This document shows positions 28,944 to 39,000 of a DNA stretch of 64,000 bases, in pieces. Within the stretch, counting starts at the first letter, position 1, and each line of letters opens with the position of its first letter. The position numbers and the translations under genes are program-made. The DNA is taken from the NCBI GenBank assembly GCA_026192395.1, contig WACF01000002.1:62001-126000 (forward strand), read 5' to 3'. The notes under the pieces were generated by a model. It was not told the DNA's origin and ran no database searches. It saw only the letters and a program-made list of their open reading frames with translations. The DNA comes from Proteobacteria bacterium 005FR1 (lineage in GTDB: Bacteria; Pseudomonadota; Gammaproteobacteria; Pseudomonadales; Cellvibrionaceae).

Positions 28944-31109
28944 ATGCTTTTGCCTGAAACCAAGCAAGCCATCCAGACCGCTTACAGTCGCTTCCTGCAG
29001 TCGCGCCAGTTACAGGCGCGCTACGGCCAGAAGCTGATGATTGCGGAGATTGCCAAGACTCTCGGCGCAATCGAGCTGGACGAGGAAGGACAGCGCATCA
29101 GTGATCGCCACGTCTGCGTGGTGGAGGCAGGTACCGGAACGGGCAAAACCGTGGCCTACTTCATGGCCGCACTGCCCATTGCCAAAGCGCTGGGCAAGCA
29201 TCTGGTGGTATCTACGGCGACGGTCGCTTTGCAGGAGCAGATCGTTTACAAAGATCTGCCGGAGCTGAAAAAACACAGCGGACTCGACTTCAGTTTTTCC
29301 CTCGCCAAGGGCCGCGGCCGCTATCTCTGCCTGTCCAAACTGGACCGGCAACTCAACGAATTTCAATCGCCTCAATCACTTCCGCTGGCCTTTCTTGCCG
29401 ATGGCGGTGGCGGTGCGCGGGAGCAGAACGCCGGAGCAGCAATCGCATCCGACGCGGCAACCATCGGTCTGTACCAGTCCATGATGGAAGCGCTGTCCAC
29501 CAGTGATTGGGACGGCGACCGGGACAGTTGGCCGAAAGCGCTCGAAGAAGACCTCTGGCGGCCGGTTACCAGCAATCATCGTCAGTGCAGCGGCCGACGC
29601 TGCTCCTTCGTGGGCAACTGCAGTTTTTTCAAATCCCGCGAACAGATCAACGGTGTGAATTGCATCGTGACCAATCACGATCTAGTGCTCGCGGACCTGG
29701 CCTTGGGCGGCGGAGCCATTCTGCCGCCGCCTGAAGACACCATTTATATTTTCGACGAAGCGCATCACCTGGCCGACAAGGCCCGTAATCATTTTTCCCA
29801 TTACAGCCGGCTTGAATCCACGCAAAAGTGGCTGGACGAATGCAACCAGTCGCTGAATCTCGCCGCTGAGCAAATTGGCGAAGCGGGCGATATCAGCCGC
29901 CGCCTCAAGCAACTCCCGGACGCGCTGGGGGAATGCAAGAGGCAGCTGTCTTACATGCAGCCGATTCTGCTCGATTGCCTGGAAACCGCTGCCGCCGCTG
30001 AAGAAACTTACGCGCGCAACAGCAACCGCTATCGTTTCGCGCACGGCATCGTGCCGGGAGCCATCAGCGAAGCGGCGGTGGAAGCCAGCCAGGCTTTTGG
30101 TCGGCTGGTGGACATACTCACGCAGATCAACGAGGAAATTTCCGAGAGTCTTGATGACAGCAGCGGCTCGGTGCCCAAGATGGATTTGGAAAACTGGTTT
30201 CCGGTGGTGGGCTCCTGGCTGGCGCGCGCCGAAGGCAATCTGGCGCTGTGGCTGAGTTACGCCAGCAACGATGTGGGCGAGGCTCCGGATGCGCGCTGGA
30301 TCGAGAAAATCGAGTCGGGCAACACGGTGGAAGTCGCCATTTCCTCCAGCCCCATCTTGGCGGCTCATACTCTGGATGAATTGCTTTGGTCGCGTTGCTG
30401 CGGGGCGGTGCTGACTTCGGCGACCTTGACCGCGCTCGGCAACTTCGATCGTCTGATCATGCGCACCGGCACGCCCGTCGATGCCAATTACCAGATGGTT
30501 CCCAGTCCCTTCGACTACAGCAAGGCAACTCTGCGAATTCCCAGAGCGGCCTGCGATGCGGGCGACGCCTTCCGCCACACCGAAGCGCTGGTAGACAATC
30601 TCCCGCAGTTGCTTGACCCCACCGAAGGTAATCTGGTGTTGTTCTCATCGCGCCGGCAAATGCTCGATGTTTACGAGCGTCTCGATGCGGACTGGCAGGA
30701 TCGCATTCTGCTGCAGGACGATCGTTCGAAACAGGAAACGCTGATCGAGCATCGTGGCCGAGTCGACAGAGGAGAGGGCAGCATCATCTTCGGTCTCGCC
30801 AGTTTTGCCGAAGGCGTGGACTTGCCGGGTAAGTATTGCAGCCACGTGGTGGTGGCAAAGATTCCCTTCTCTGTTCCTGACGACCCCATAGAGGAAGGAT
30901 TGTCCGAGTGGATCAAAGATCGTGGCGGTAATCCCTTCATGGAAATCAGTGTGCCGGACGCTTCGCTGAAATTGATTCAGGCCTGTGGCCGGTTGATACG
31001 AAGCGAGTCCGATTCCGGAACTATTACAATCATGGATAGCCGATTGACCACTCGGCATTATGGCAAGGCGATTCTGAATTCCCTGCCGCCGTTTAGGCGT
31101 GAGACGTGA
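28944..31109 (+). CDS. dinG: ATP-dependent DNA helicase DinG
   Basis: The 721-residue superfamily 2 iron-sulfur helicase (XPD-like, 5'-3') is involved in R-loop removal and SOS-linked repair. Walker A is EAGTGTGKTVAYF (near residue 62), the cluster cysteines lie between GRYLCLSKL and CSGRRCSFVGNCSFF, and Walker B is FDEAHHLAD. The C-terminal motifs include FGLASFAEGVDLPG and QACGRLIRSESDSG. The last residues (RET) and the stop are written by a GTGAGAC repeat, so the C-terminus may vary between strains. Confidence 0.94.
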   Translation: MLLPETKQAIQTAYSRFLQSRQLQARYGQKLMIAEIAKTLGAIELDEEGQRISDRHVCVVEAGTGTGKTVAYFMAALPIAKALGKHLVVSTATVALQEQIVYKDLPELKKHSGLDFSFSLAKGRGRYLCLSKLDRQLNEFQSPQSLPLAFLADGGGGAREQNAGAAIASDAATIGLYQSMMEALSTSDWDGDRDSWPKALEEDLWRPVTSNHRQCSGRRCSFVGNCSFFKSREQINGVNCIVTNHDLVLADLALGGGAILPPPEDTIYIFDEAHHLADKARNHFSHYSRLESTQKWLDECNQSLNLAAEQIGEAGDISRRLKQLPDALGECKRQLSYMQPILLDCLETAAAAEETYARNSNRYRFAHGIVPGAISEAAVEASQAFGRLVDILTQINEEISESLDDSSGSVPKMDLENWFPVVGSWLARAEGNLALWLSYASNDVGEAPDARWIEKIESGNTVEVAISSSPILAAHTLDELLWSRCCGAVLTSATLTALGNFDRLIMRTGTPVDANYQMVPSPFDYSKATLRIPRAACDAGDAFRHTEALVDNLPQLLDPTEGNLVLFSSRRQMLDVYERLDADWQDRILLQDDRSKQETLIEHRGRVDRGEGSIIFGLASFAEGVDLPGKYCSHVVVAKIPFSVPDDPIEEGLSEWIKDRGGNPFMEISVPDASLKLIQACGRLIRSESDSGTITIMDSRLTTRHYGKAILNSLPPFRRET

Positions 31110-31119
31110 GACGTGAGAC
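31099..31119 (+). repeat. 7-bp tandem repeat GTGAGAC, 3 copies, overlapping the dinG stop
   Basis: Three GTGAGAC units contain the last codons and the TGA (31107-31109) of dinG. The same unit overlaps the fumarase stop at 23505. A diverged inverted match (CATCTCATATCTCAC, 31248-31262) lies beyond the REP dyads. Confidence 0.92.
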
Positions 31120-31121
31120 GA

Positions 31122-31146
31122 AACAAAGGGGCGCTGCCCCTTTGTT
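31122..31146 (+). terminator. Probable terminator hairpin after dinG
   Basis: AACAAAGGGGC (31122-31132), loop GCT, GCCCCTTTGTT (31136-31146): an 11-bp perfect stem. The U-rich arm is part of the stem, so efficiency is uncertain; it could work in both directions between convergent dinG and argS. Confidence 0.6.
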
Positions 31147-31174
31147 CGTCATTCCGGCGCAGGCCGGAATCCAG
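31147..31174 (+). repeat. REP-like dyad, forward copy
   Basis: CGTCATTCCGGCGCAGGCCG continuing to 31174 has arms ATTCCGG/CCGGAAT. It matches 23562 and is inverted at 31207. Confidence 0.9.
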
Positions 31175-31206
31175 GGAAGCCTGCAGTCAGGAGGTAAAAA
31201 CCTCAT

Positions 31207-31232
31207 GGATTCCGGCCTGCGCCGGAATGACG
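31207..31232 (-). repeat. REP-like dyad, inverted copy
   Basis: GGATTCCGGCCTGCGCCGGA continuing to 31232 is the reverse complement of the copy at 31147. The pair, 32 bases apart, can form one large hairpin between dinG and argS. Confidence 0.9.
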
Positions 31233-31268
31233 GTGAATTTGTTTTTCATCTCATATCTCACCCAGTCC

Positions 31269-33008
31269 CTACATGCGCTCCATCACTTCAATTCCGAGTA
31301 TATCCAGCCCGACCCGCATTGTTTCCGCAACAGCGAAAGACAGCCGTAGTCTTGAATCGCGGAGCGCCGGATCAACGCCTTCCTTGAGAATCGGACAGGC
31401 TTCATAAAAGCGCATAAAGAGGCTGGCGAGATCGTAGAGGTAGTTGCAGAGCACATGCGGATAGGCGTCCTCCGCCACCTGCTCCAGCACTTCGCCGAAC
31501 TGCAGGCATTTGATCACCAGTGACTTCTCTGCGTCTGCTTCAATGATGAGAGCTTTGTCGAGCGAGCTAGGGTCAACACCCGCCTTACGGAAAATGCTCT
31601 GAATTCGCGTGTAGGCATACTGCAAATACGGCGCGGTATTGCCTTCGAAGCTCAGCATCGCGTCCCAGTTGAACACGTAGTCGTTGGTGCGGGTTTTTGA
31701 AAGATCCGCGTACTTCACCGCGCCGATGCCCACCTTGCGGGCGACCACCTTGCGTTCATCCGCGTCGAGATCCGGGTCTTTTGCCGCAATGATTTTTTCT
31801 GCACGCTCAACCGCTTCATCCAGCAGATCGGCGAGCTTTACGGTGCCGCCCTGACGCGTCTTGAAGGGCTTGCCGTCTTCGCCCAGCATGGTGCCGAAGG
31901 GGTGATGCTCGAGCGATACACTGTGCGGAGCAAAGCCGGCTTTCCGGGCAATGGTGAACACTTGTTTCAGGTGCAGTGACTGACGCGCGTCCACAAAAAT
32001 CATGATCCGGTCGGCCTTCAGGGTTCCGACCCGAAAGCGAACGCCCGCCAGATCCGAGGTGGAATAGAGATAGCCGCCGTCCTGCTTCTGGATGATCGCC
32101 ACACTGGGATTGCCTTCCTTGTCCGCAAGCTCTTGCAGGAAGACCACTTTCGCTCCCTGATCCTCTTCGAGCAGGCCCTGTTCCGCCAGATCGGATACGA
32201 CTCTGGGCAAATCATCGTTGTAGAAACTTTCGCCGCGTACATCTTCCGGCGATAAGGATACGTTCAGCTTGTCATAGATGATTTCGCTGTGGTGCAGAGA
32301 TACCTGGCGGAAGCGTTTCCAGAGCGAGAGAACGCGTTCGTCGCCTGATTGCAGTTTAACCACGTAGCTACGCGCCTTGTTGGCGAAGTCCGGGTCGGCA
32401 TCGAAGTGGGTTTTCGCTTCTTTATAGAAACTTTCCAGATCCTGCAGCGCGAATTCGGCGTTCTCCCCGTGTTCAAGGTGCGCTTCGAGCTGTGCGATCA
32501 ACATACCGAACTGCGTTCCCCAGTCACCGACGTGATTCTGTCGAATCACCTCATGGCCGAGAAACTCCAGCAAACGCGCCTGAGTGTCGCCAATGATCGT
32601 CGAGCGCAGGTGGCCAACATGCATTTCCTTGGCGAGATTGGGGGAGGAGTAGTCGATGACCACACGCTGCAGCGGTTTCTCGGAGTCGACGCCGAGCCTT
32701 TCATTGCCGAGCGCGGTTTGCAGTTGCTCCGCCAGCCAGGCTCTGTTCAGATGGATGTTGATGAACCCGGGTCCGGCGATTTCAAGGCGATCCGTTTCCT
32801 CGCCAAGATCCAGATTGTCGAGAATGCGCTGAGCCAGATCGCGAGGCTTTTCCTTCATCGCCTTGGCTGCGGCCATCGCACCGTTGGCCTGGTAATCACC
32901 GAAGTCGGCGCGCTTGCTGGGCACAACCAGTGGCGGGAAATCCTCAGCGATGCCCGCTTTGGTCATGGCCGTTCGAATTTTGCTGGCGAGGTGAGCTCGA
33001 ATCGTCAT
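31269..33008 (-). CDS. argS: Arginyl-tRNA synthetase
   Basis: The 579-residue class I synthetase charges tRNA-Arg. The N-terminal ArgS additional domain recognises the tRNA D-loop. The HIGH motif is within [13 protein letters not shown], and the KMSKS region is replaced by [18 protein letters not shown], as usual for this enzyme. The C-terminal anticodon-binding part includes [19 protein letters not shown] and ends EVMERM. It is convergent with dinG and divergent from the crotonase gene. Confidence 0.98.
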   Translation of the reverse strand: MTIRAHLASKIRTAMTKAGIAEDFPPLVVPSKRADFGDYQANGAMAAAKAMKEKPRDLAQRILDNLDLGEETDRLEIAGPGFINIHLNRAWLAEQLQTALGNERLGVDSEKPLQRVVIDYSSPNLAKEMHVGHLRSTIIGDTQARLLEFLGHEVIRQNHVGDWGTQFGMLIAQLEAHLEHGENAEFALQDLESFYKEAKTHFDADPDFANKARSYVVKLQSGDERVLSLWKRFRQVSLHHSEIIYDKLNVSLSPEDVRGESFYNDDLPRVVSDLAEQGLLEEDQGAKVVFLQELADKEGNPSVAIIQKQDGGYLYSTSDLAGVRFRVGTLKADRIMIFVDARQSLHLKQVFTIARKAGFAPHSVSLEHHPFGTMLGEDGKPFKTRQGGTVKLADLLDEAVERAEKIIAAKDPDLDADERKVVARKVGIGAVKYADLSKTRTNDYVFNWDAMLSFEGNTAPYLQYAYTRIQSIFRKAGVDPSSLDKALIIEADAEKSLVIKCLQFGEVLEQVAEDAYPHVLCNYLYDLASLFMRFYEACPILKEGVDPALRDSRLRLSFAVAETMRVGLDILGIEVMERM

Positions 33009-33036
33009 AGTGTTCTGTCGTTGGACTGCGAAGTCG

Positions 33037-33061
33037 GCGACCGAAGGGTTCGGTCGCTTTT
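33037..33061 (+). terminator. Terminator-like hairpin between argS and the crotonase gene
   Basis: GCGACCGAA (33037-33045), loop GGG, TTCGGTCGC (33049-33057) and four T residues. Read on the plus strand it looks like an intrinsic terminator, yet no gene ends there: argS starts 28 bases away on the other strand. It may stop antisense transcription across argS or act as a leader attenuator for the crotonase gene. Confidence 0.6.
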
Positions 33062-33209
33062 CCCTGTAAAAACGCTCGATTATACTGCCGAATCACCCGC
33101 GACGCGACCGCGCGGACGTTTCGCGTCCTCGGAATCACCGCCCCGCAGGCGAGACCATGCTTTACCCTCAGCCGCATACAAGCAGGCACAATCAACCAGG
33201 AGAACAGCA

Positions 33210-33998
33210 ATGATCGACGCAGATACCGATAACGTTCAGGTTTCAACCGAAAATGGCGTTATGCACATTGTGCTCAACCGTCCCGAGCGCAAGAATGCAT
33301 TGTCGCTGGCCATGTACAAGAAGCTCGGCGACTCCATCCGAGCGGCCAGCGAAGATCGCCAGGTGCGGGTCATTCTGATCTCCGGTGAGGGCGGCAGTTT
33401 CACCAGCGGTAACGATCTGGGTGATTTCGCCAAGCACAAGGGCACCCTGTCACCGGAAGAGAACCCCACGCCCAAGTTCATGAGCGCATTGCTGGGCTGT
33501 GACAAGCCGGTGGTGGCTGCGGTGCAAGGGCCGGCGGTCGGCATCGGCACTACCATGCTGCTGCATTGCGATCTGGTGTATGCCGATACCAGCGCTTACT
33601 TCCAGCTGCCTTTTGCAAAACTCGGCTTGGCTCCGGAATTCGCGTCGAGCGTGGTCCTGCCGTATCTGGTCGGTCACCAGCATGCCGCCGAGCTGCTGTA
33701 TTTCAGTGATCGATTCTCCGCCGAGCGCGCGCGGGAGCTGGGCATCGTCAATGAGGTTTTCGCCGAAGACAAACTGATGGCCTCGGTGCGGGAGCGCTGT
33801 GAGCAGCTGACCAAGATGCCGGCCTCCGGTCTGCGCGCCACCAAGCAGTTGCTCAAGCAGGACATCCGCGAGCGCGCCCAGGATGTCATGGAGCGGGAAC
33901 AAGTACATTTCAAGAAGGGTCTCCAGTCACCGGAGTTTGCTGAAGCTGTGGCTGCTTTCAGCGAAAAACGCGAACCGGATTTTTCCAAGTTCGACTGA
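33210..33998 (+). CDS. Enoyl-CoA hydratase/isomerase family protein (crotonase)
   Basis: The 262-residue protein begins at ATG 33210 with AGGAGA at 33198-33203; the same frame stays open upstream only as a shadow antisense to argS. Crotonase landmarks are RPERKNALSLAMY, the oxyanion-hole segments GGSFTSGNDLGDF and AVQGPAVGIGTTMLLHCDLVYAD, and FAKLGLAPEFASS, where E follows the conserved P. It likely acts on an acyl-CoA in fatty-acid or amino-acid breakdown; the substrate cannot be assigned. A GNAT protein follows after 60 bases. Confidence 0.9.
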   Translation: MIDADTDNVQVSTENGVMHIVLNRPERKNALSLAMYKKLGDSIRAASEDRQVRVILISGEGGSFTSGNDLGDFAKHKGTLSPEENPTPKFMSALLGCDKPVVAAVQGPAVGIGTTMLLHCDLVYADTSAYFQLPFAKLGLAPEFASSVVLPYLVGHQHAAELLYFSDRFSAERARELGIVNEVFAEDKLMASVRERCEQLTKMPASGLRATKQLLKQDIRERAQDVMEREQVHFKKGLQSPEFAEAVAAFSEKREPDFSKFD

Positions 33999-34058
33999 GC
34001 ATCAAAGACCACTTGGCAGCTGGTTTTTCATCAGCTGCCTGGACAGGCAGGGACGCCG

Positions 34059-34745
34059 ATGAATCTTACGACAGCCAGGGCACTGATCCGTCAGTGGGGC
34101 TTTTTCCCCTTCCTTTACGACTGTGCGATGTGTCGTCTCAAGCCCTGGCTCACCTTGTGTCAGGTGGAAGTCAGGCCCTTGCATCGCGAGTCTGATCTCG
34201 CGCCAAAGCTTTCCGAAGGCTGGCATGTGCGGGTCGCCACGACGGAAGAGCTGGTTGAAGCCGCCGCCGACCCGGTCAACGACCTCAGTCCGGAATGGGT
34301 GAGAAAAGCTCACCAGCGCGGGGAGATCTGCGTGGGGGTCTTCGACGGCAATCAGATTGCTTCTTACGTGTGGCGTGCTTTCGGTCCGAGCCCCCACGAA
34401 AAGGGACTCTGGGTGCATTTCGGTCCTCAGCATCCCTATAGCTTCAAGGCATATACCCGGCCAGACTACCGGCGCCGCCGGTTGCAGCACTCCGCAAGCC
34501 TTTATCTGGATCGATGGCTGCTCGAGCGGGGGTTCACCCAGACGATCGGCTATATCGAAACCCACAACTACCCTTCGTTGATCTCCTCTAAAAAGCGCGG
34601 AAATCGCCGCGTCGGCTTTGCCGGCTATCTGACTCTATTCGGGCGAACCATTCCATTCCGCACTCCGGGCGCAAAGCGGCACGGCTTCCGCTTCTCCTCG
34701 TCGGAATCCCTCAGCGGCGACCGCCTCCGCGCGCCGGCAAGCTGA
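34059..34745 (+). CDS. GNAT-like N-acetyltransferase family protein
   Basis: The 228-residue protein is soluble, has a basic centre and resembles GNAT acyltransferases: ICVGVFDGNQIASYVWRAF fits strands 2-4, and YTRPDYRRRRLQHSASLYLDRWLLERGF fits the acetyl-CoA pyrophosphate loop and following helix, though the usual Q/RxxGxG/A is not seen. IGYIETHNYPSLISSKKRGNRRVGF matches the strand 5 region (N..S...K.G). The substrate is unknown. It may be cotranscribed with the crotonase gene. Confidence 0.6.
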   Translation: MNLTTARALIRQWGFFPFLYDCAMCRLKPWLTLCQVEVRPLHRESDLAPKLSEGWHVRVATTEELVEAAADPVNDLSPEWVRKAHQRGEICVGVFDGNQIASYVWRAFGPSPHEKGLWVHFGPQHPYSFKAYTRPDYRRRRLQHSASLYLDRWLLERGFTQTIGYIETHNYPSLISSKKRGNRRVGFAGYLTLFGRTIPFRTPGAKRHGFRFSSSESLSGDRLRAPAS

Positions 34746-34756
34746 CAGGAGGTCGA

Positions 34757-34786
34757 CAGTCCACGGTCGGCCGTGGCCGTGGACTG
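34757..34786. repeat. Perfect 10-bp inverted repeat after the GNAT gene
   Basis: CAGTCCACGG (34757-34766) pairs with CCGTGGACTG (34777-34786) around a 10-base loop, 12 bases after the stop. There is no T run, so it is a stem-loop of uncertain role, perhaps a weak terminator. Confidence 0.6.
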
Positions 34787-34932
34787 ATTCCGGCTTTCGA
34801 TCTTCGGCTTCCGACGCCCACTTCCAGGCTAACTCTACTTAACCACTCCTTAACCTCTGCATACCGAGCATATGCGTTAAACTCAGCTTCCTCCCAATTC
34901 CTATCTGTTTTCATTCCACAAAGGTTTTCCTA

Positions 34933-36003
34933 ATGAAAAAACCCCTCTTTGTCGCACTGGGGCTGGCCGTTGCGCTCGTGATCGCGATTGTTCTCAAGGA
35001 AACTACCGATCAGCAAGGCGGCGGCCCAGGCATGCGGCGGGGGCCCGGAGTCACGGCAGTGGAAGTCCACACAGTCCGTCCGAAACTGTTGGAAGTGCGG
35101 GCAGAGGCGGTGGGTACGGCCTACGCGCGGGAGTCCGTTGCGATTACCGCCAATGTCACGGACACCATTGAATCCCTGCACTTCGAAGACGGCCAGCGAG
35201 TGAACGAGGGAGATATCCTGGTAGTGTTGAGCCACAACGAGGAAGACGCCGAACTCAAGGCTGCGCAGGCCAATCTGGCGGAGCAGGTTCGGGAAGTGAA
35301 GCGTCTGCAGGGCCTGATTCAGAGCAAGTCTGTCTCCCAGAGTCTGCTCGACGAACGTATTACGCTGCGGGAAACCGCCGAACATCGCGTTGCCGCGGCG
35401 GAAGCACGCTTGCGCGATCGCACCATTCGCGCGCCATTTTCGGGTGTGCTCGGCCTGCGCCAGGTCAGTCCCGGTGCGCTGGTTTCGCCGGGGACGGTCA
35501 TCACCACCCTCGACGCGACCCAAACCATGAAGCTGGACTTCGCGGTGCCGGCCATTCACCTGGGATCTCTGGGTACTGGGCAGCTTGTCGAAGCGCGCAG
35601 CCCGGCGCTGCCGGAGCGGCGCTTCAGCGGCAAGGTGATCAGCATCGATTCGCGGATCAACCCGGTGGATCGCTCCCTGATGGTGCGCGCCGAACTGCCC
35701 AACGCCGACGGCACGATCAAGCACGGCATGCTGCTGCACGTTCAGCTGGTGTTTTCCAATCGACAGGCCCTGATGGTGCCGGAAAGTGCGCTGGTGCCGA
35801 TCCGCGACCGGCACAATGTCTACGTGGTGATGGACGGCGAACCGGTCCGCGCCCGGCTGCAGGAAGTGGAAATCGGTGTGCGCAGACCCGGGGCGGTGGA
35901 GATACTGTCAGGACTGGAACCGGGCCAGCGCGTGGTCAGTCGTGGCACGCACACGATCAATTCCAATAGCGTTCTGAACATCATCGGTCCGCCGCAAGGC
36001 TAA
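34933..36003 (+). CDS. RND efflux periplasmic adaptor (membrane fusion protein)
   Basis: The 356-residue adaptor links an inner-membrane RND pump to an outer-membrane channel. It has an N-terminal anchor or signal (KKPLFVALGLAVALVIAIVL), a biotinyl-lipoyl half (EGDILVVLSHNEEDAELKAAQANL), an alpha-hairpin, the second lipoyl half (RDRTIRAPFSGVLGLRQVSPGALVSPG) and beta-barrel and membrane-proximal parts (EILSGLEPGQRVVSRGTH). The lipobox cysteine is absent, so it is probably anchored by the helix. The RND pump follows after 44 bases. No TolC-like gene is nearby. Confidence 0.93.
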   Translation: MKKPLFVALGLAVALVIAIVLKETTDQQGGGPGMRRGPGVTAVEVHTVRPKLLEVRAEAVGTAYARESVAITANVTDTIESLHFEDGQRVNEGDILVVLSHNEEDAELKAAQANLAEQVREVKRLQGLIQSKSVSQSLLDERITLRETAEHRVAAAEARLRDRTIRAPFSGVLGLRQVSPGALVSPGTVITTLDATQTMKLDFAVPAIHLGSLGTGQLVEARSPALPERRFSGKVISIDSRINPVDRSLMVRAELPNADGTIKHGMLLHVQLVFSNRQALMVPESALVPIRDRHNVYVVMDGEPVRARLQEVEIGVRRPGAVEILSGLEPGQRVVSRGTHTINSNSVLNIIGPPQG

Positions 36004-36047
36004 GTGCCGCCGATTCCCTTCCCCACTTTTAGCTGAGAACGCGCCCC

Positions 36048-39000
36048 ATGTTCCTGTCCGATTTTTCCGTAAAGCGACCGGTCTTTGCGTCGGTGATCAG
36101 TCTGGTGCTGATCGTCTTTGGCCTGGTGGCTTTCGACCGCTTGCCGCTTCGCGAATACCCCGACATCAGCCGACCGCTGGTTTCGGTATCCACGACCTAT
36201 CGCGGTGCCTCCGCCGCAGTGGTGGAAAACCGCATCACTCAGGTGATCGAGGATAGAATCTCGGGCATCGAGGGTATCAAGACCGTCACCTCGTCCAGTT
36301 CCGACGGCGTGTCGCGGATCAACATCGAATTCGACCTGAATCGTGACCTTGAAGCGGCCACCAACGACATTCGCGACCGGGTCTCCGGCGTTGCGCGCAT
36401 GTTGCCGGAGGAGGCGAGCCCGCCGCAGGTGAGCAAGTCCCAGTCCGATGGCCGCCCGGTAATATGGTTCAACCTGTCTTCGGACCACATGAATTCCCTG
36501 GAGCTGACCGACTACGCCGAGCGCTATCTGGTTGATCCGTTGTCGGTGGTGGACGGTGTTGCCAACGTCAGTGTGTCCGGCGCAAAACGTTATGCCATGC
36601 GCATATGGATCGACCGTCGCGAGCTGGCCGCACGGGGGCTTACGGTTGGTGACGTGGAAAACGCACTGCGTGCGGAAAACGTGGAATTCCCCGCAGGCAC
36701 AATCAAATCGGAAGCGCGTGATTTTTCGGTCCGTATGGAGCGCGGTTATCGCACGCCGGAAGATTTCCGCAGCCTGGTTTTGCAGCGGGGCAGCGACGGC
36801 TATCTGGTTCGGCTCGGTGACGTGGCCCGGGTGGAACTGGCTCCGGAAGAGGATCGCTCGTCTTTCCGCGGGAACGGCGAAAACATGGTGGGGGTGGGCA
36901 TCGTGCAACAGAGCACGGCCAATACCTTGTCCATGGCACGGGCAGTGAAAGCCGAGGCGGAAAAACTCTCCCGCAATCTTCCGCCGGGAATGAGCTTCAT
37001 ACTCAGCAATGACAGCACAGTGTTCGTCGAGTACGCGGTGCAGGAGGTGTATCAGACGCTGTTTATTGCCGCAGCGCTGGTGGTTCTCACGATCTATCTG
37101 TTCCTTGGCGATTACCGCGCGATGCTGGTTCCGGCGGTAACCTTGCCGGTTTCTCTTATCGCAACTTTCATCATTTTGCTGATGCTGGGCTTCACGGCGA
37201 ACCTGCTGACGCTGCTCGCCCTGGTATTGGCCATCGGCCTGGTGGTGGATGATGGAATCGTAGTGCTGGAGAACATTCACCGCCGCATGCGTCTTGGGGA
37301 GTCACCACTGGTGGCGGCCTACCGCGGCGCGGGGCAGGTGGGCTTTGCGGTTATCGCCACCACGCTGGTGCTGATCGCGGTGTTCGTACCGATCACTTTC
37401 CTGCAAGGTGAAATCGGTCGGCTGTTCAGTGAGTTCTCCGTCACCATGGCCGCCGCCGTGTTTTTTTCCAGCGTGGTGGCGCTGACGCTTTCACCGGTTA
37501 TCTGTACGCTGGTATTGAAGCGGGAAACGCCGGAGCAAATCGAAAAAGCGAAAAACGGCTGGTTCGCCCGCTTCGAAAACAAATACAAGCAATCGGTCAG
37601 CTATGTGCTGCAACGGCCGCTGGCGGTCAACCTTGCTTACGTGTTCGTGCTCGGTCTGATCGGCTTTCTGATCACCAAGGTGCCTTCGGAATTTTCGCCT
37701 CGCGAAGACCGCGGCATGTTCATGATGATGATCCAGGGTCCGCAGGGTGCCTCCTATGAGGACACCATGAAAACCGTGATGCAGGTCGAAGAGCGCATGA
37801 TGCCGCTGGTGGAACGCGGCGAAATTACCCGGCTGCTGTTGCGAACGCCGGGCAGTTTCGGGCCCTCCGGTTCCAGCTTCAACGATGCGCGAGCCATCGT
37901 CATGCTTGATGACTGGGGCAAGCGTCGCTCGGTGTGGGAAATCACCAACGAGGTGCGACGCCTCACCGCCGACATTCCCGGCGCGCGCATTTTTGCAATG
38001 ACGCCGCAAGCCTTCGGCGGCATGGGCGGCAACCCGGTGCAATTCGTTTTGCAGGGCGGCACCTACGAGGAGCTGGTGCAGTGGCGGGATCTGATGATCG
38101 CGGAAGCGGCCAGCAACCCAGGCCTGATTGGCCTCGACCATGACTACCAGGAAACCAAACCGCAACTGCGCATCGACATCAATCGCGATCGGGCCGCCGA
38201 CCTCGGCGTCTCCGTTACCAACATCGGCCGTACACTGGAAAGCATGCTCGGCTCCCGACTGGTCACCACCTTCATGATCAACGGCGAAGAACGGGACGTG
38301 ATCGTCGAAGGCATGCGACGGGACCATGAAAGCAAACTGGACATGACCAACATCTATGTTCGTTCGTCCAGCAACGCTCTGGTGCCATTGTCGAACCTGG
38401 TCAGCATTACGGAATTCGCCGACGCCGATACACTGAACCGCTACAACCGCATGCGCTCCATTACCCTGAGCGCGAGTCTCGCCGACGGCTACAGCCTTGG
38501 AGAAGCCCTGGATTATCTGGAGACCACCGCGCGGGAGATTCTCCCCAGCTCGGCCAGTTTCGATTACAAGGGCGAATCGCTGCTGTACAAGGAATCGGGC
38601 GATTCCGTGTACTTCGTTTTCCTGCTGGCCTTGCTGGTGGTCTTTCTGGTGCTCGCGGCGCAGTTCGAGAGTTTCGTACAGCCGGTGGTCATCATGCTGA
38701 CCGTGCCCCTGGCGATCGCCGGCGCATTGCTGGGCCTCTACTTTGCCGGGCAGTCGCTGAATATCTATAGTCAGATCGGCATCATCATGCTGGTGGGGCT
38801 GGCGGCCAAGAACGGCATTTTGATCGTGGAGTTCATCAACCAGCTGCGCGACGAAGGCGTGGCCTTCCACGACGCCATCGTCGAAGCCTGTGGACAGCGC
38901 CTGCGTCCAATCGCGATGACCGCCGTTACCACCGTCGCCGGTGCCGTCCCGCTGGTAATCGCCACCGGTGCGGGTACGGAAACGCGCTTTGTGATCGGCT

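Noticed and set aside
31106-31387. Short ORFs of about 80-90 codons after dinG
   Set aside because: They read through GTGAGAC repeats, REP dyads and the antisense 3' end of argS; the peptide VIPAQAGIQ is the usual false translation of such dyads.
32349-33209. Long plus-strand open frame leading into the crotonase gene
   Set aside because: It is antisense to argS, lacks family similarity, and the crotonase has its own ATG with AGGAGA at 33198.
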